Part shown: positions 11,430-21,868 of the stretch, one piece after another
How positions within the stretch are numbered: position 1 is the first letter of the stretch
Layout of the letters: each line of letters opens with the position of its first letter
Assembly: GCA_030844895.1 (NCBI GenBank)
Contig: JAUTDX010000511.1
Coordinates: 51,913 to 115,912, forward strand
Reading direction: 5' to 3'
DNA: 64,000 nucleotides
Source: Ambrosia x helenae
Taxonomy: Eukaryota; Streptophyta; Magnoliopsida; Asterales; Asteraceae
The notes under the pieces: model-generated
What the model saw: only the letters and a program-made list of their open reading frames with translations
What the model was told of the DNA's origin: nothing
Database searches by the model: none
Position numbers and translations under genes: made by a program

Positions 11430-12062
11430 TTAGAAACAAAAATTTATGCAATTCATAAGTACATTGTGGCGAAGAGCAAACCAACAGGAATAACCAAGAT
11501 GTATTAGAGAAATATGCATTGGGTGTTTTCATTTCATTTTATATATTTTTGATTATCGTATCACATGGGGCATGAGTTGTTATGTGGTCAAAGTGGGTCC
11601 CATAATTAAAGCCTTAAAAATGGTTAAGAGGGGAAGGGCTTGGGTTTTAAATATTAAATTATTTATTTCTTATAAAAAACAATCAATCGCGTGCAACCAC
11701 CTCACACACCCATTCGCCCACGCTCAGAAAAAATCCCACGCTAATGGGCCACGCTCATATCCCACGCCACTAGGGGATGGTGTGTGGGGCTTGAGTCTGA
11801 ACCCACATCATATCCCACGCCCCCACTACCCTTACTCTAATTGTTAATTAAACATTTTGCTCTAAATTTATGATGGGTTAAAGGTGTAAGTATTGCTTAA
11901 AAGACAAATTTGCCCCTAATTTTTTTTAACATGTGCATTATGTGGTGTACCTAAAGCAATTACACTTGTAATTTTTAAGTTTTAAGAAGTTACTATAAAA
12001 TGATTTATAATGGAGTATAGTACAGATACATATACAAATACACACATCAAATATTGATGTAC
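11430..12062. other. Intergenic DNA, possible MITE remnant
   Basis: The stretch 11700-11840 is rich in CCCACGC phrases (for example TATCCCACGCC twice), as in GC-rich MITEs of this window. Terminal repeats and a TSD could not be established. The rest is AT-rich with no recognised feature. Confidence 0.3.
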
Positions 12063-12757
12063 CATCAATGAAGAGAAAAACAACCGAACTCACCCAGAGA
12101 AAAAATTGCTCTCAGCTAATTACAAAAAAGTCATTCATTATTATTGTTTATTGTTTATAAAAAGAAAAATCATTGAAAGTTACGTTTCATATGTATTTAA
12201 ACATCAATGAAGAGAAAAAAAACCGAACTCACCCAGAGAAAAAATTGCTCTCATCTAATTACAAAAAAGTCATTCATTATTTTTGTTTATTGTTTATAAA
12301 AAGAAAAATCATTGAAAGTTACGTTTCATATGTATTTAAACATCAATGAAGAGAAAAACAACCGAACTCACCCAGAGAAAAAATTGCTCTCATCTAATTA
12401 CAAAAAAGTCATTCATTATTATTGTTTATTGTTTATAAAAAGAAAAATCATTGAAAGTTACGTTTCATATGTATTTAAACATCAATGAAGAGAAAAACAA
12501 CCAAACTCACCCAGAGAAAAAATTGCTCTCATCTAATTACAAAAAAGTCATTCATTATTATTGTTTATTGTTTATAAAAAGAAAAATCATTGAAAGTTAC
12601 GTTTCATATGTATTTAAACATCAATGAAGAGAAAAACAACCAAACTCACCCAGAGAAAAAATTGCTCTCATCTAATTACAAAAAAGTCATTCATTATTAT
12701 TGTTTATTGTTTATAAAAAGAAAAATCATTGAAAGTTACGTTTCATATGTATTTAAA
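12063..12757. repeat. Tandem array: five 139-bp units
   Basis: Units start at 12063, 12202, 12341, 12480 and 12619, exactly 139 bp apart. Each starts CATCAATGAAGAGAAAAA and ends ATGTATTTAAA. Copies differ at only a few positions by eye (for example CCGAACTC versus CCAAACTC, CAGCTAAT versus CATCTAAT), which implies recent expansion. The period is not a multiple of three and no conserved protein is encoded, so this is a non-coding minisatellite-scale array. Confidence 0.95.
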
Positions 12758-12928
12758 CATGTCAATGTCACAACCGTAAAATATTGGTAATCAAACTATC
12801 AGTGTCACTATTTATGTTTATCTCTTTCAGTTGATATATACTTACATAGTTACATTGAGTGACTATACCATAATAAATTAAACTGATACCTAGCGTGAGA
12901 TAAAAATAGTTGTTTAAATAAAAACATA

Positions 12929-13911
12929 GTTAAAGGCAACGTTTTGAAAACCGGACCGGTCTGACTGGTTTAACCAGAGTCCGGTACTTCAGGCGGTCCG
13001 ATATTTGGACCCCCTGTGAAAAGAAACCGTCCGGCCGGACCCATGGCCAGTGGTCGAACCGCTGAACCGGTGTAAAAACGGTCGACCCGGTATTTCCCTT
13101 GAATGGTTGTGGTTTTGTTTTTTTATGATCGGCGACGAGATTGTCGACGGTGGGGTGTTACTCGTAAAGCTTCAATCCTATTATATAATTCATAATAGAA
13201 GCCATCGATTGAAACTGTTGCTCTGATCTGTCGAAATAAAAGGGAGCGAAGATTGGGGTGTAGAAAGAATAAAGGACCTATTAAACCTACTTTTTTTTAG
13301 TCTTGAGCATTCTAGAAAAGTGCCAATAAATGGATATTAGATTATTACACCCACTTTAAGAATTGGCCTAATAAGTCTAATTTATATACATTTTTTTAGC
13401 CAATGATCTCCAGCCTAGCTAGTTTGAGGTGAGAAGGTTTACCTCCTTGGAGGGTTCCTGCTCGGGTTTGGTCTCAGGTTCGATTCCCACGTTCCACCAA
13501 AAAAAATAACCATTGGGTTTGAAAGGAGAAACCCGTGTGGTTCATATGGGATTCGATCCTGGGCAGTGGTCGCTTTGCAACACGGGATTTACCGCTTGAA
13601 ACACTACTTTCAAAAAAAATATACATTTTATTAATTTTAGATAGGCTTGATTTTGTTAAACCATCACTAAAATGTAAACTTATCAATTATACAATTTAAG
13701 AAAATATAATTAACTTTATAAATGAAATATTTTATGATTTTTTTTGTTATAAACTTACCTTTTTAACTATATTTTCTCTATATTTAAAATCTAAGTTATA
13801 TATAACGTTATCCGGTTCTTGAATCCAGTGCAACCGGTTGGACCGGTTCAACCGGTGGACTAGTAAGACATCCAGTTCATCCGGTCCAGTTATGAAAACA
13901 TTGGCTAAATG
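12929..13911. mobile_element. hAT-like MITE rich in CCGGTCCGG, split by a SINE
   Basis: The element (12937-13903) starts CAACGTTTTGAAAACCGG and ends CCGGTCCAGTTATGAAAACATTG. The ends are inverted with about 19 of 23 matches. Flanking 8-mers GTTAAAGG and GCTAAATG match at 6 of 8, a decayed hAT TSD. GGACCGGTxxGACCGG phrases cluster near both ends. A SINE sits inside at 13384-13629. No transposase is present. Confidence 0.65.
13384..13629 (+). mobile_element. SINE with 11-bp TSD
   Basis: The element 13395-13618 is flanked by exact copies of ATATACATTTT (13384-13394, 13619-13629). It has a B box CAGGTTCGATTCCCA near 13477 and ends in an eight-A tail. A second tRNA-like phrase GGGATTCGATCCTGG occurs near 13549. 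The family differs in sequence from the SINEs at 832 and 15208. It is inserted inside an hAT-like element. Confidence 0.85.
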
Positions 13912-14098
13912 GTGGGAGCCAAAAACGGGTTGCATTTAAAGTTGCCTTAAATTTTATACAATTTACCCAAAAACTTTGTGTTGTCAAAATAATATATTAG
14001 GCTAACTCATAGTTAATGCCATTCATTATTTAAATCAATGCCACCCAATATTTATACGAAAAGGACAAAATCTAGCTAGCTCACCCATATCTTAAATA

Positions 14099-14377
14099 TA
14101 AGATTACAGGGACTGGGACAAGGAGAAGGGAGGTGGACGCTCTTCCAAGCCCCAAACACCGGTTCGTCACTCACTTGCCCAGGGCACTGTACCTTTTGAG
14201 GTGTAGAACTCCCCTAGCGTTGCCCTTGAATTCCTTTGAAACTTGATTTTTTTTTTCAAAGTCCCTTCACGCCCCAACACCACCCTATACCTTTTTTTGA
14301 TGTGGAGGGCAAGCCCACTTAGTCTACATGGCAGGGTGGGGGTTATCCCCTTGCCCTCATGACTTCGTGTAGTCTAA
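14099..14377. mobile_element. Tourist-like MITE (TAA TSD)
   Basis: The element 14102-14374 is flanked by TAA on each side. It begins GATTACAGGGACTGG and ends ACTTCGTGTAGTC, an imperfect inverted pair, with GGGCAAG/CTTGCCC phrases internally. There is no ORF. The imperfect termini make this less certain than other MITEs here. Confidence 0.55.
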
Positions 14378-14619
14378 TTAGAGAATGAAATAACTAAAAC
14401 ATCGCAAGAATCATCTTTTTCTGGAGGAATTATCTAAAAAAAATGAGTCGTTTTGAACTGGATATATTACAACAAAAAGATGATATAGATGTTATGGCTA
14501 TCCTTTTAATTAGACGGGTGTCATTTTTTATAAGCCGGTTCACATCTTAAATCTAACAATTTATCCATTTTCAATAAGAAAAATGCTTAATGAATCCCGA
14601 GTTTTATATATGCCTTTGG

Positions 14620-14790
14620 ATTAGAGATGTTAAAATGATTAATCAATGTCAAGTATAACCCCTAGCCTTCAAGTTAGCTATGCATGTTCGATTCCCACTA
14701 CCCGCCCCAAGCATATGCTCCATCATTAAAACGAAATCTCTCACATAAGTTAGCCATGATCCATGAAGCTCACAAGTTTTTTATAAAAAA
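14620..14790 (+). mobile_element. Possible SINE relic
   Basis: A B-box-like CATGTTCGATTCCCACTA at about 14685 follows AGTATAACCCCTAGCC, as in tRNA-derived SINEs. No A tail or TSD was found. The neighbouring DNA (14378-15192) otherwise holds nothing recognisable. Confidence 0.3.
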
Positions 14791-15192
14791 AACGCTAAGA
14801 TTCAAAATCTACACATATAATATTTAGTTGTGTTGTACGAATCGGATTTTAATAATTCAAATTTTAATATTTAATATATATATAACGTAAACGTATAATA
14901 ACAATGTGGCTATTACAATATATATTACTAATAGGATAATGAATCTGAAATTATGAAAAGTTAACTTTTTATTAATTTTTAGGAAGATAAGTTTAGTTTC
15001 GCATGTCCTGTAGTTAAACTGTATGCATTAAAACCACAAGGGTAGTTGGGACCTTAATGGTACATAATAGACAATGGTTGGCACATATGTTTTAATACAC
15101 GTTGGGCCCTGTACTGGTGACAAATTTGGACCTTTTAAAATTATCTCTGTAATTTATTTTTGTGTGCGTTGTATGTTCTTAAAAGGCAGATC

Positions 15193-15377
15193 AGGTAAGA
15201 CCTAATTGTGGGGTTTCTGCCCTGGGAGGTCACAAGTTCGAATCCCACTCAGAGTAAGGTTATTCTGAAATGAGGGGCTGGACCTTAGGGGGGGCCCGAG
15301 GACCGGACCTGAAGTGTGCGGGGCTTCGTTATGGGTGTGTACCGTTGGCCGTTAAAAAAAAAAGGTAAGACCTAATT
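15193..15377 (+). mobile_element. 5'-truncated SINE with 15-bp TSD
   Basis: The insert 15208-15362 lies between exact copies of AGGTAAGACCTAATT (15193-15207 and 15363-15377). It has a B box CACAAGTTCGAATCCCA at about 15231, but the A-box region is missing. It ends in CCGTTGGCCGTT plus about ten A residues. The perfect TSD shows a discrete retrotransposition event. Confidence 0.9.
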
Positions 15378-15752
15378 AACGTGCATAGAGGAAAACTGTG
15401 ATTTCGGTAACAATCTTGTTACTCATCAGTAGACCCTTCCAACTAATAAATAAGTTTGATGATTTTTTGATACATTTTCGTGTTGAAGGTTTCTAAGTTG
15501 GATGAATTTTCTTTTGTGCTATAGGCATTAAAATTAAAAGACCACTAGCTTCTTACTAGCAAGAAGCTAGAACATCAAATATGTTGTAATTCCCTATGTT
15601 AAAAGTTACCCATTTTACATTTTGTCTAGTTACATAAAAATGTAATAAAATTTACCATTATATTATCAACTTTGATTATATTTGAGCAAAAATCTAGGTA
15701 AAAAACCATAAACCACACCAACTAGGACAGATTTTGTGGTTCGATTTTGACA

Positions 15753-16271
15753 GTTTAAACTAGGGGTGTAAATGAGACGAACCGAGCCCGAGCCTGACTG
15801 GGCTCGAGCTCGGCTCGTTATAGTTTTATGAAGCTCGAGCTCGGCTCGGTTTGAGCCTACAATCTTGAGCTCGAGCTCGGCTCGCTAGCAAAATCAAAAG
15901 CTCGAGCTCGGCTCAGCTCGGATCGAGGTGATTTGAGAACAATCTCAAACGAGCTCAAAGCTCGGCTCGAGATCGCAAAAGCTCGGCTCGCGAGTGTTAT
16001 TAAATGGGCCTATTTAATAAGGACTTGGGCTTTGGAGATGTGGGCTATAAATTATAAGAGATATATAAATAACTTATAATTATGTTTGGGCTCGTTTAGG
16101 CTCGCGAGCCCAATCGAGCTTTGTATCTAGGGCTCGAGCTCGGGCTCGATAACTAAACGAGCCATATTTTAGGCTCGGGCTCGTTAAGGCTCGGCTCGTT
16201 CGGGCTTTTTACCGAGCTGATCCCGGGTAACCCTCAAGCCACTACGTGTCATTTACACCCCTAGTTTAAAC
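15753..16271. mobile_element. hAT MITE rich in GCTCGAGCTCGG
   Basis: The element 15761-16263 has inverted termini TAGGGGTGTAAATGA / TCATTTACACCCCTA, perfect over 15 bp, and an exact 8-bp TSD GTTTAAAC on both sides (15753-15760, 16264-16271). The interior is packed with CTCGAGCTCGG and GGCTCG phrases in both orientations, which can fold back. No transposase is encoded, so it would need to be moved in trans. Confidence 0.92.
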
Positions 16272-16841
16272 TATTATTTTTTATTAAATTTTTACTTCTA
16301 CATAAATGTACATTCAAAAAAAATGAAAGACAATTTAATACGAGTAATAGAAAGAGTTAAACGAGCGGTTTTAAGTTTTAAACAATCGGCTAAACTGTCC
16401 GAAACATGAACCCTTTTTTAAGGGTGTCCTTGTCTATCAAACTAAAGTCGATGGTGTACTATGTAACAAACACCTACTCTAACTTAACTAGCTGCTTTTA
16501 GCTCCCTTTATTTGGATCATGCCATAGCCATGGGTATTGGGTATTTAAATTACAGGTCACATGTACCATGACTCAAATAAATATCGTATGAAGACATGTA
16601 CCATGAAATGTTTGATGTTTTCTAAATTGTAATTTGTGCTGAAATATATTAAGAGTTTGTTGAACTTTATATATAGTGAATAGAACTTATTAAATACTAG
16701 CACATTCAAAAAGTAAAACTAGCAAACGGTTGTGAATAAAATGTTCCGTTTGTTTGGTAAAAAAAAAAAAAGTAAACTAGCATACATGACTTCCATAACA
16801 AGCATCTTCTGAGACTTGCTGAACACACAACTATCTAAAAC
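16272..16841. other. Intergenic DNA, nothing recognised
   Basis: AT-rich spacer between an hAT MITE and the Harbinger element. No ORF or repeat termini were supported. Confidence 0.5.
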
Positions 16842-17209
16842 TTAGGGGCTGTTTGGCAAGTGCTGAACCAGTAAGTGCTGAATCAATAAGAGGTCTGAAT
16901 GGTTAAGAGGCTCTGAACCAGTAAGTGCTGAATCAATTTAGAGCTGTTTGGCTGTATCTCTGAATGACTGTGCAGAATGACTATTTTACCCCTCTGAACT
17001 ATTATGTGCTGAATGAATGTATCTGTTTGGCCAGAGTTCTGAATAGTGTACAAATTGATGAAAAATTGTAAAAGTAAAATACAAAACGTCATAGAAAATC
17101 CAAATTAAACATAAATCCTTTAACATCCATGGAAACATACGAAAATCCAAATACAAAATAACACAACATACGAAATCCAAATACAAATAACACAACTCTG
17201 CATACAATT

Positions 17210-18458
17210 TTAATTTGATGAAGCATTTGAAAGCAACTGATTAGCAATCTGGTCACGTAAAGAATTCATATAGTCAATACCTTGTGAACCCCACTCTATG
17301 TCATGAACTATCAGGCCATCATTTTCCCCACTTTGCATTTCATGAAACATCGTGTTCTCATCATACTCCATAAATAACTGATCATAAATATTGCATTTCC
17401 TTATAAAATTATGGACGGCGAAACAAGCAATCACTATGTCTCTTTGTATTGGAAAAGAAAAGGGAGCCATTTGCTTTAGGATTGGGAATCTCGCCTTTAG
17501 AACACCATATGCACGTTCAATGACATTTCTGAGTTGTGCGTGAGCATGATTGAATCTTTCTTCCTTAGTTAACGCACGTTGCCGTCGAAAATCGGCTAAC
17601 CAATACCTCGTACCACGGTAAGGAGTCATAAATCCACGAGTGTTGGTGTACGCAGCGTCACAAAGGTAATACTTATCTGTATCAATATCAAAACTATCAT
17701 ATAAAAAACAAATAATGTATGAAATGAACATTGAAGAATGGTTAAAAACCTGGTGGCGGGAAAGGAAAGCCATAATTTGGGTTGAATGCAACTTCTTTTA
17801 AAACTCGTGAATCATGTGCAATTCCCTCCCATCCGGCCCATACGAATGTGAATATCATATCAAAGTCACAAATTGCTAATACATTTTGAAAGCATTCACC
17901 TTTTCCTCTTCCCCTGTAACGAGTCTGTTGATCAGCAGGCACAATCGCATGTATAAGCGTTCCATCTAAGGCACCTATTGCTCCAGGAAATATTTCTTTT
18001 AGCTTTCTATGTTGTTCGGAGTTATTTGCGTTTACATTGGAAGATGTTGGAACTACAACTTCTCTTGCGAAATTCATCATTGCCTTTAGGACCTCATGAA
18101 AACATCTATGAATTGTTTCTGTTGAGTGTTGGAACCTTCGTTTAACCATTCGAAAACGTTCATTATGTCCAATGACCATCAAAAACATAGCCAACTTTTC
18201 TTCCAAGGTTATTGACTTACTACTTTGCAACCAATTTTTTTGTTTAAAATGATTGCACAACAATATAAATGCATCACGTGAAAGACGCATCATCTCATGA
18301 CATTGTGTAGAAGTACCATGCAATAATTCTTGCGTGTATTCATGACCGGTTAATGCCGAATTCAAGTCTCTTATCCTTTTAACATTTATTCTCGAGGCTA
18401 ATGAGACCCAATACCAACAATAGATAATGAAAACTATAATCTCATCGTCCGAAGCCAT
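17210..18458 (-). CDS. PIF/Harbinger DDE transposase (HARBI1-like nuclease), 2 exons
   Basis: Exons are 18458-17750 and 17676-17210 on the - strand. The intron has a GT donor and a CAG acceptor, and the joined 1176 bp give 391 codons plus stop. I start at the ATG of MASDDEIIVF; the frame is open further upstream, but there it reads only a low-complexity repeat. The DDE_Tnp_4-type catalytic core is visible: first Asp in GALDGTLIHA, second Asp in EGIAHDSRVL, and Glu in NVIERAYGVLKARFPIL. The conserved block PPPDKYYLCDAAYT is restored exactly across the intron, which supports the splice model. The N-terminal part includes SRDAFILLCNHF and RRFQHSTETIHRCFHE, typical of plant PIF transposases. The role is to cut and rejoin element ends at TTA targets in the nucleus, together with the Myb-like partner upstream. 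Confidence 0.92.
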
Positions 18459-18676
18459 AAGATACCTATCATAACATAAATAAACTATATCATCCACATA
18501 AACATCCATAAGATACATCCAAAACATAAACATCCATGACATAACATCCAAAACATAATATCCATAACATAACATCCATAACATAACATCCAAAAAAAAA
18601 ACAATCAAAGCATAACATCCAAAACATAACATCCATAACATAACAACCAAAAAAAAAAAACAATCAAAGCACAAAC

Positions 18677-19611
18677 TTAGTTAAACAATCCATACTTCGC
18701 TCCCGCATTCTTAACCCATTTCTCACAATTCTGCGGCTTAAGACGTACCCACAGTTTCCTAAGATCGGCACTCTCACCAAAAAGCAAAAGTGCAGTTTCG
18801 TATTTCGCATCCGAATCATCCCAACCCAATGTCTCCAACTTCGCCAAACATGCATCCATATCATCAGAAAGTGCTTGTTTCTCGTGAATCATCATTCCAA
18901 CCAACTTGCTAATATCTTCACCAACATCTATGAGCTTTGACTCTAATGTTGCCTTATGTTTTCGTTTCTCTCCTTTTTCTTTTTTTTGAGACCGAATACT
19001 TGACTCCTGACTAACACCTTTACCTGGGGAATCCACTTGAGTGCATTCGACATCCACACCATCCAAATTTTGCTCATTCACTTCCTCAGAAGGATGAGGA
19101 AGCGTAGCACTTGGCCCCCAACTATCAAACCCATTTGAAGTAGACCCCTCATACAATTGACAACAAAGCTCGGGGTAAGCAAGTGGCGCAGTTCTCAAAG
19201 CTTCTACATACTTGTTAGACTGTGTGAAGAAATATTTTAAAATACTATAATATTAATGAAATATACCACTACTATTTATTAGTATAAAACAAATACCTTC
19301 ATCTCAATTTGCCACTCTTCTTCTGACAAGTTAAAAGTGTTTGTAACTGGATCATAGACATTCCCGGTTTTGTTTTTAAGCTTTAACCAAGCTGAAAATT
19401 TTCCTTTTACAAAATCATAGTGATTCTTCATTTGACGTTGGTCCACTATGAAATTGTTTTGAGTTTTCAATTTTTCAGCTACAGGTTTCCACGATGCTTG
19501 TTTAAGACTACTTCCCTCACGTCCATTAACGGTTACTTCATGAACACATGCTTCAAGAAAGGTTTTTTCAACACCTTCTTGCTTCCAATTAATCCTAATC
19601 CTTTTTGCCAT
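18677..19611 (-). CDS. Harbinger Myb/SANT-like ORF1 protein, 2 exons
   Basis: Exons are 19611-19297 (105 codons) and 19219-18677 on the - strand, joined by a GT-AG intron to give 285 codons plus stop with no disruption. The N-terminal part has a trihelix/Myb-like fold signature as in Myb_DNA-bind_3 proteins: an early RINWKQEGVEKTFLEACVHE helix, SWKPVAEKL, and NHYDFVKGKFSAWLKLKN. The middle is acidic and Ser/Pro-rich with a basic KKEKGEKRKHKATLE patch that could serve in nuclear import. The C-terminal part (ISKLVGMMIHEKQALSDDMD, then WVRLKPQNCEKWV) is typical of plant PIF companion proteins. In characterised Harbinger systems this partner binds element ends and helps bring the transposase to the nucleus. 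It lies upstream of the transposase on the same strand. Confidence 0.88.
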
Positions 19612-19700
19612 TTCTTTGGATATTGGTACCTAAAGATAAGGGATTTAAACCACCTCAATCATACCAACTATCCAATATTTCTAATATAACAACTACTAAC

Positions 19701-20045
19701 AATCAACATACAACATAAAGAAAACATGCATCTTTTTTCATACCAATATCCATAACATAGAACAACCTATTTCTAAAAGCACAAACCAATCAACATACAA
19801 CATAAAGAAAACATGCATCTTTTTCATACCAACATCCATAACATAGAACAACCTATTTCTAAAAGCACAAACCAATCAACATACAACATAAAGAAAACAT
19901 GCATCTTTTTCATACCAACATCCATAACATAGAACAACCTATTTCTAAAAGCACAAACCAATCAACATACAACATAGCCAAAACATGCATCTTTTTTCAT
20001 ACCAACATCCAACATAGAACAACCTATTTCTAAAAACACAAACCA
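19701..20045. repeat. About four 86-bp tandem repeats upstream of Harbinger ORF1
   Basis: Units start at 19701, 19788, 19874 and 19960, each starting AATCAACATACAACATA and carrying AACAACCTATTTCTAAAA. The array lies in the 5' region of the - strand transcript. A related short CATCCATAACATAA repeat occupies 18520-18650 between the two Harbinger genes. Confidence 0.85.
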
Positions 20046-20767
20046 ATTCAAGCATAATCAATAATAAATTCAGAAAAAAAAAATAAAAAAAAAGTAACAG
20101 AAAAAAATTCAGAAAAAATAAAAAAAAAATCAGATTTGGGTTGTTTAAACAAAATCAGTATTTTTCAAAAAAAAAAAAAAGAAAAAACGGCCTGATTCTT
20201 TATAATCAGATTTGGGTTGTTTAAACAAAATCATATTTGGGTTGTTTAAACAAAATCAGATTTGGGGTTTGAGTGGAAACCCTAGATTAGGGTTTCTTTA
20301 TAATCAGATTTGAGATTATAATCAAATGTAAAATCAGATTTTTTCAAAAAAAAAAGAAAAAAAAGAAAAGAAAACGTACTGTCGGAGGGAGGAAACAGGG
20401 GAGACGAGGGCGGCGCTGAGGGAGGAGGAGGAGGGTGGTGTGGCGGCGCTGAGGGAGGAGGAGGAGGGTGGTGCGGCGGCGGTGGTGGTGAGAACAGGGG
20501 GTGGGGGCGGAGGGTTGGGTGGTTGGGAAGAAGGGTTTCTTTTGTGGGAAGAAGGGTTTCTTTTGTGGAAGGAAGGGTATCTTTGGCAAGAGTTTTATTC
20601 AGCATGTGTCCATGTCTGAATGATTCAGACTTAAAAGATTTCATTAAGAGGTGCCAATTTTGCAACCAAACAGCTTGCCTCTGTCCGAATAAGAGGCTAG
20701 CCTCTTAATGAATCATTAAGAGGCTAAACAAACAGCCCCTTAATGTATGCACGTCTGACTAAATATA

Positions 20768-21071
20768 TAAGACTATTGGGTGTGGATTGGGGGAAGGGAT
20801 CGGGGAGCTGATGTGGCACCCCTCCCCTAACGGGAACAACCCTCCCTCCCCCCCCCCCCCCCTTTTTCATATTTCGGTGAGCAAAGGGAAATCTCCCCGT
20901 CTGCCCCGAGCTAATTTTATTATTATTATATTATAAAGTGGTGTAGAAAGTGGAGGGAAAGAGGGACGGGGGAAGGGGAACACGACCCCCCTTGATGGGG
21001 GAAGAAGAGGAGAAAGATGAGGTGGACTTAGGAGAGGAAGGGGGTGGTCGGTACCACACCCCTTAGTCTAA
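20768..21071. mobile_element. Tourist-like MITE (TAA TSD)
   Basis: The element 20771-21068 has termini GACTATTGGGTGTGG / CCACACCCCTTAGTC (three mismatches or fewer) and TAA on both sides. It carries a 15-C run at 20848-20862 and a CATATTTCGGTGAGC phrase that also appears near 49730. It starts 31 bp from the right end of the Harbinger element. No ORF. Confidence 0.87.
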
Positions 21072-21494
21072 CTACGGCAGATTTAAAGATTTAAACTCCT
21101 AACATTTTAATCATGAAGTACACCATTGGGACATGTCCGACTTAGTTAGTCGTTGAATTGTTCATAAATAAAAGTTATATTGTTATACCAGAATAAAGCA
21201 AAACTGACAATTCATGACACATAGCATGAGGATATGTCAAATGAATGCATGATTACTAGCTAATTTAGTAATTTACTATATATACATGTAAAATTTTATT
21301 TTACAAACATAACTACCATGTATTCAAGCCATATGAAAACTTGAAAAGCTTTTCCTTTTCTAACTACAAGCCCGCGATTTGCTTAAAATGTCTCATAAGA
21401 CTATGAGGTTTGGTAGAGGTAAAGCTTGGGAGGACTTGTCGTCACGTCAGCAAAATGTGGGACCCACTCTAAAGATGGCAAGATGAGGACTACC
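21072..21494. other. Intergenic DNA, possible MITE left end
   Basis: TAAGACTATGAGGTTTGG at about 21397 looks like a Tourist-like left terminus, but no paired right end was found before the next MITE. The rest is AT-rich. Confidence 0.3.
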
Positions 21495-21868
21495 TAAGAC
21501 CATGTGTAGTGGGGGGCTTTATATATAAAGCCCCCTTTCTGATTGGTCCACGTGGCTGTTGAGTCAGCATTGAGAGATAAAGTGAAAAAGGGGTGTAGTG
21601 GTGGGGCTTTATATATAAAGCCCCTATTAATATTTTATTAATATATATAGAGAGAGAGAGTAATAAAATAATAATATTCCTTCAATTGTTGGTGGCAGAT
21701 GGCACGTGGCCATGGATGGTTGCTGGATTGATTTTTGGACAGGCGCCATTTTGGTCACGCCAAAAGGAGAATTTGCAATATAACGCCCCCCGTAATGGTG
21801 TGGGGGCGCCATGTTTGTCCACGTGGGAAAGGGGGCGCTATATATGAAGCCCACTACACCCGGTCTAA
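21495..21868. mobile_element. Tourist-like MITE with duplicated end
   Basis: The element 21498-21865 begins GACCATGTGTAGTGG and ends CCACTACACCCGGTC, with TAA on each side. A second copy of the terminus, GGGTGTAGTGGTGGGGCTTTATAT, starts near 21591, and the palindrome GGGCTTTATATATAAAGCCC occurs twice (about 21514 and 21605). This suggests an internal duplication or a nested relative. Confidence 0.83.

Larger units (their letters stand above)
16842..20742 (-). mobile_element. Complete PIF/Harbinger DNA transposon
   Basis: The element 16845-20739 (3895 bp) has terminal inverted repeats starting GGGGCTGTTTG at both ends and a 3-bp TSD TTA on each side, the signature of the PIF/Harbinger superfamily. 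Subterminal phrases such as TAAGAGGCT, CTGAATGATT and GTGCTGAAT recur near both ends. It encodes both proteins the superfamily needs, on the - strand: a Myb/SANT-like protein (18677-19611) and a DDE transposase (17210-18458). Both can be read without stops once one canonical intron is removed from each. I infer that it is potentially autonomous. Confidence 0.93.

Noticed and set aside
12063..12757. Regularly spaced repeats that might suggest a CRISPR array
   Set aside because: The 139-bp units are contiguous with no spacers, and the DNA is plant nuclear sequence.
18459..18674. N-terminal extension of the transposase frame
   Set aside because: It translates a short CATAACATCC repeat into a Met/Leu/Tyr-rich string. 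The conserved protein begins at MASDDEII.
20282..20665. Proline-rich open frame on the - strand
   Set aside because: It lies in the 5' end of the Harbinger element, in GGAGGAGGAGG-type repeats. It has no known domain and is not needed for the element's two-gene structure.
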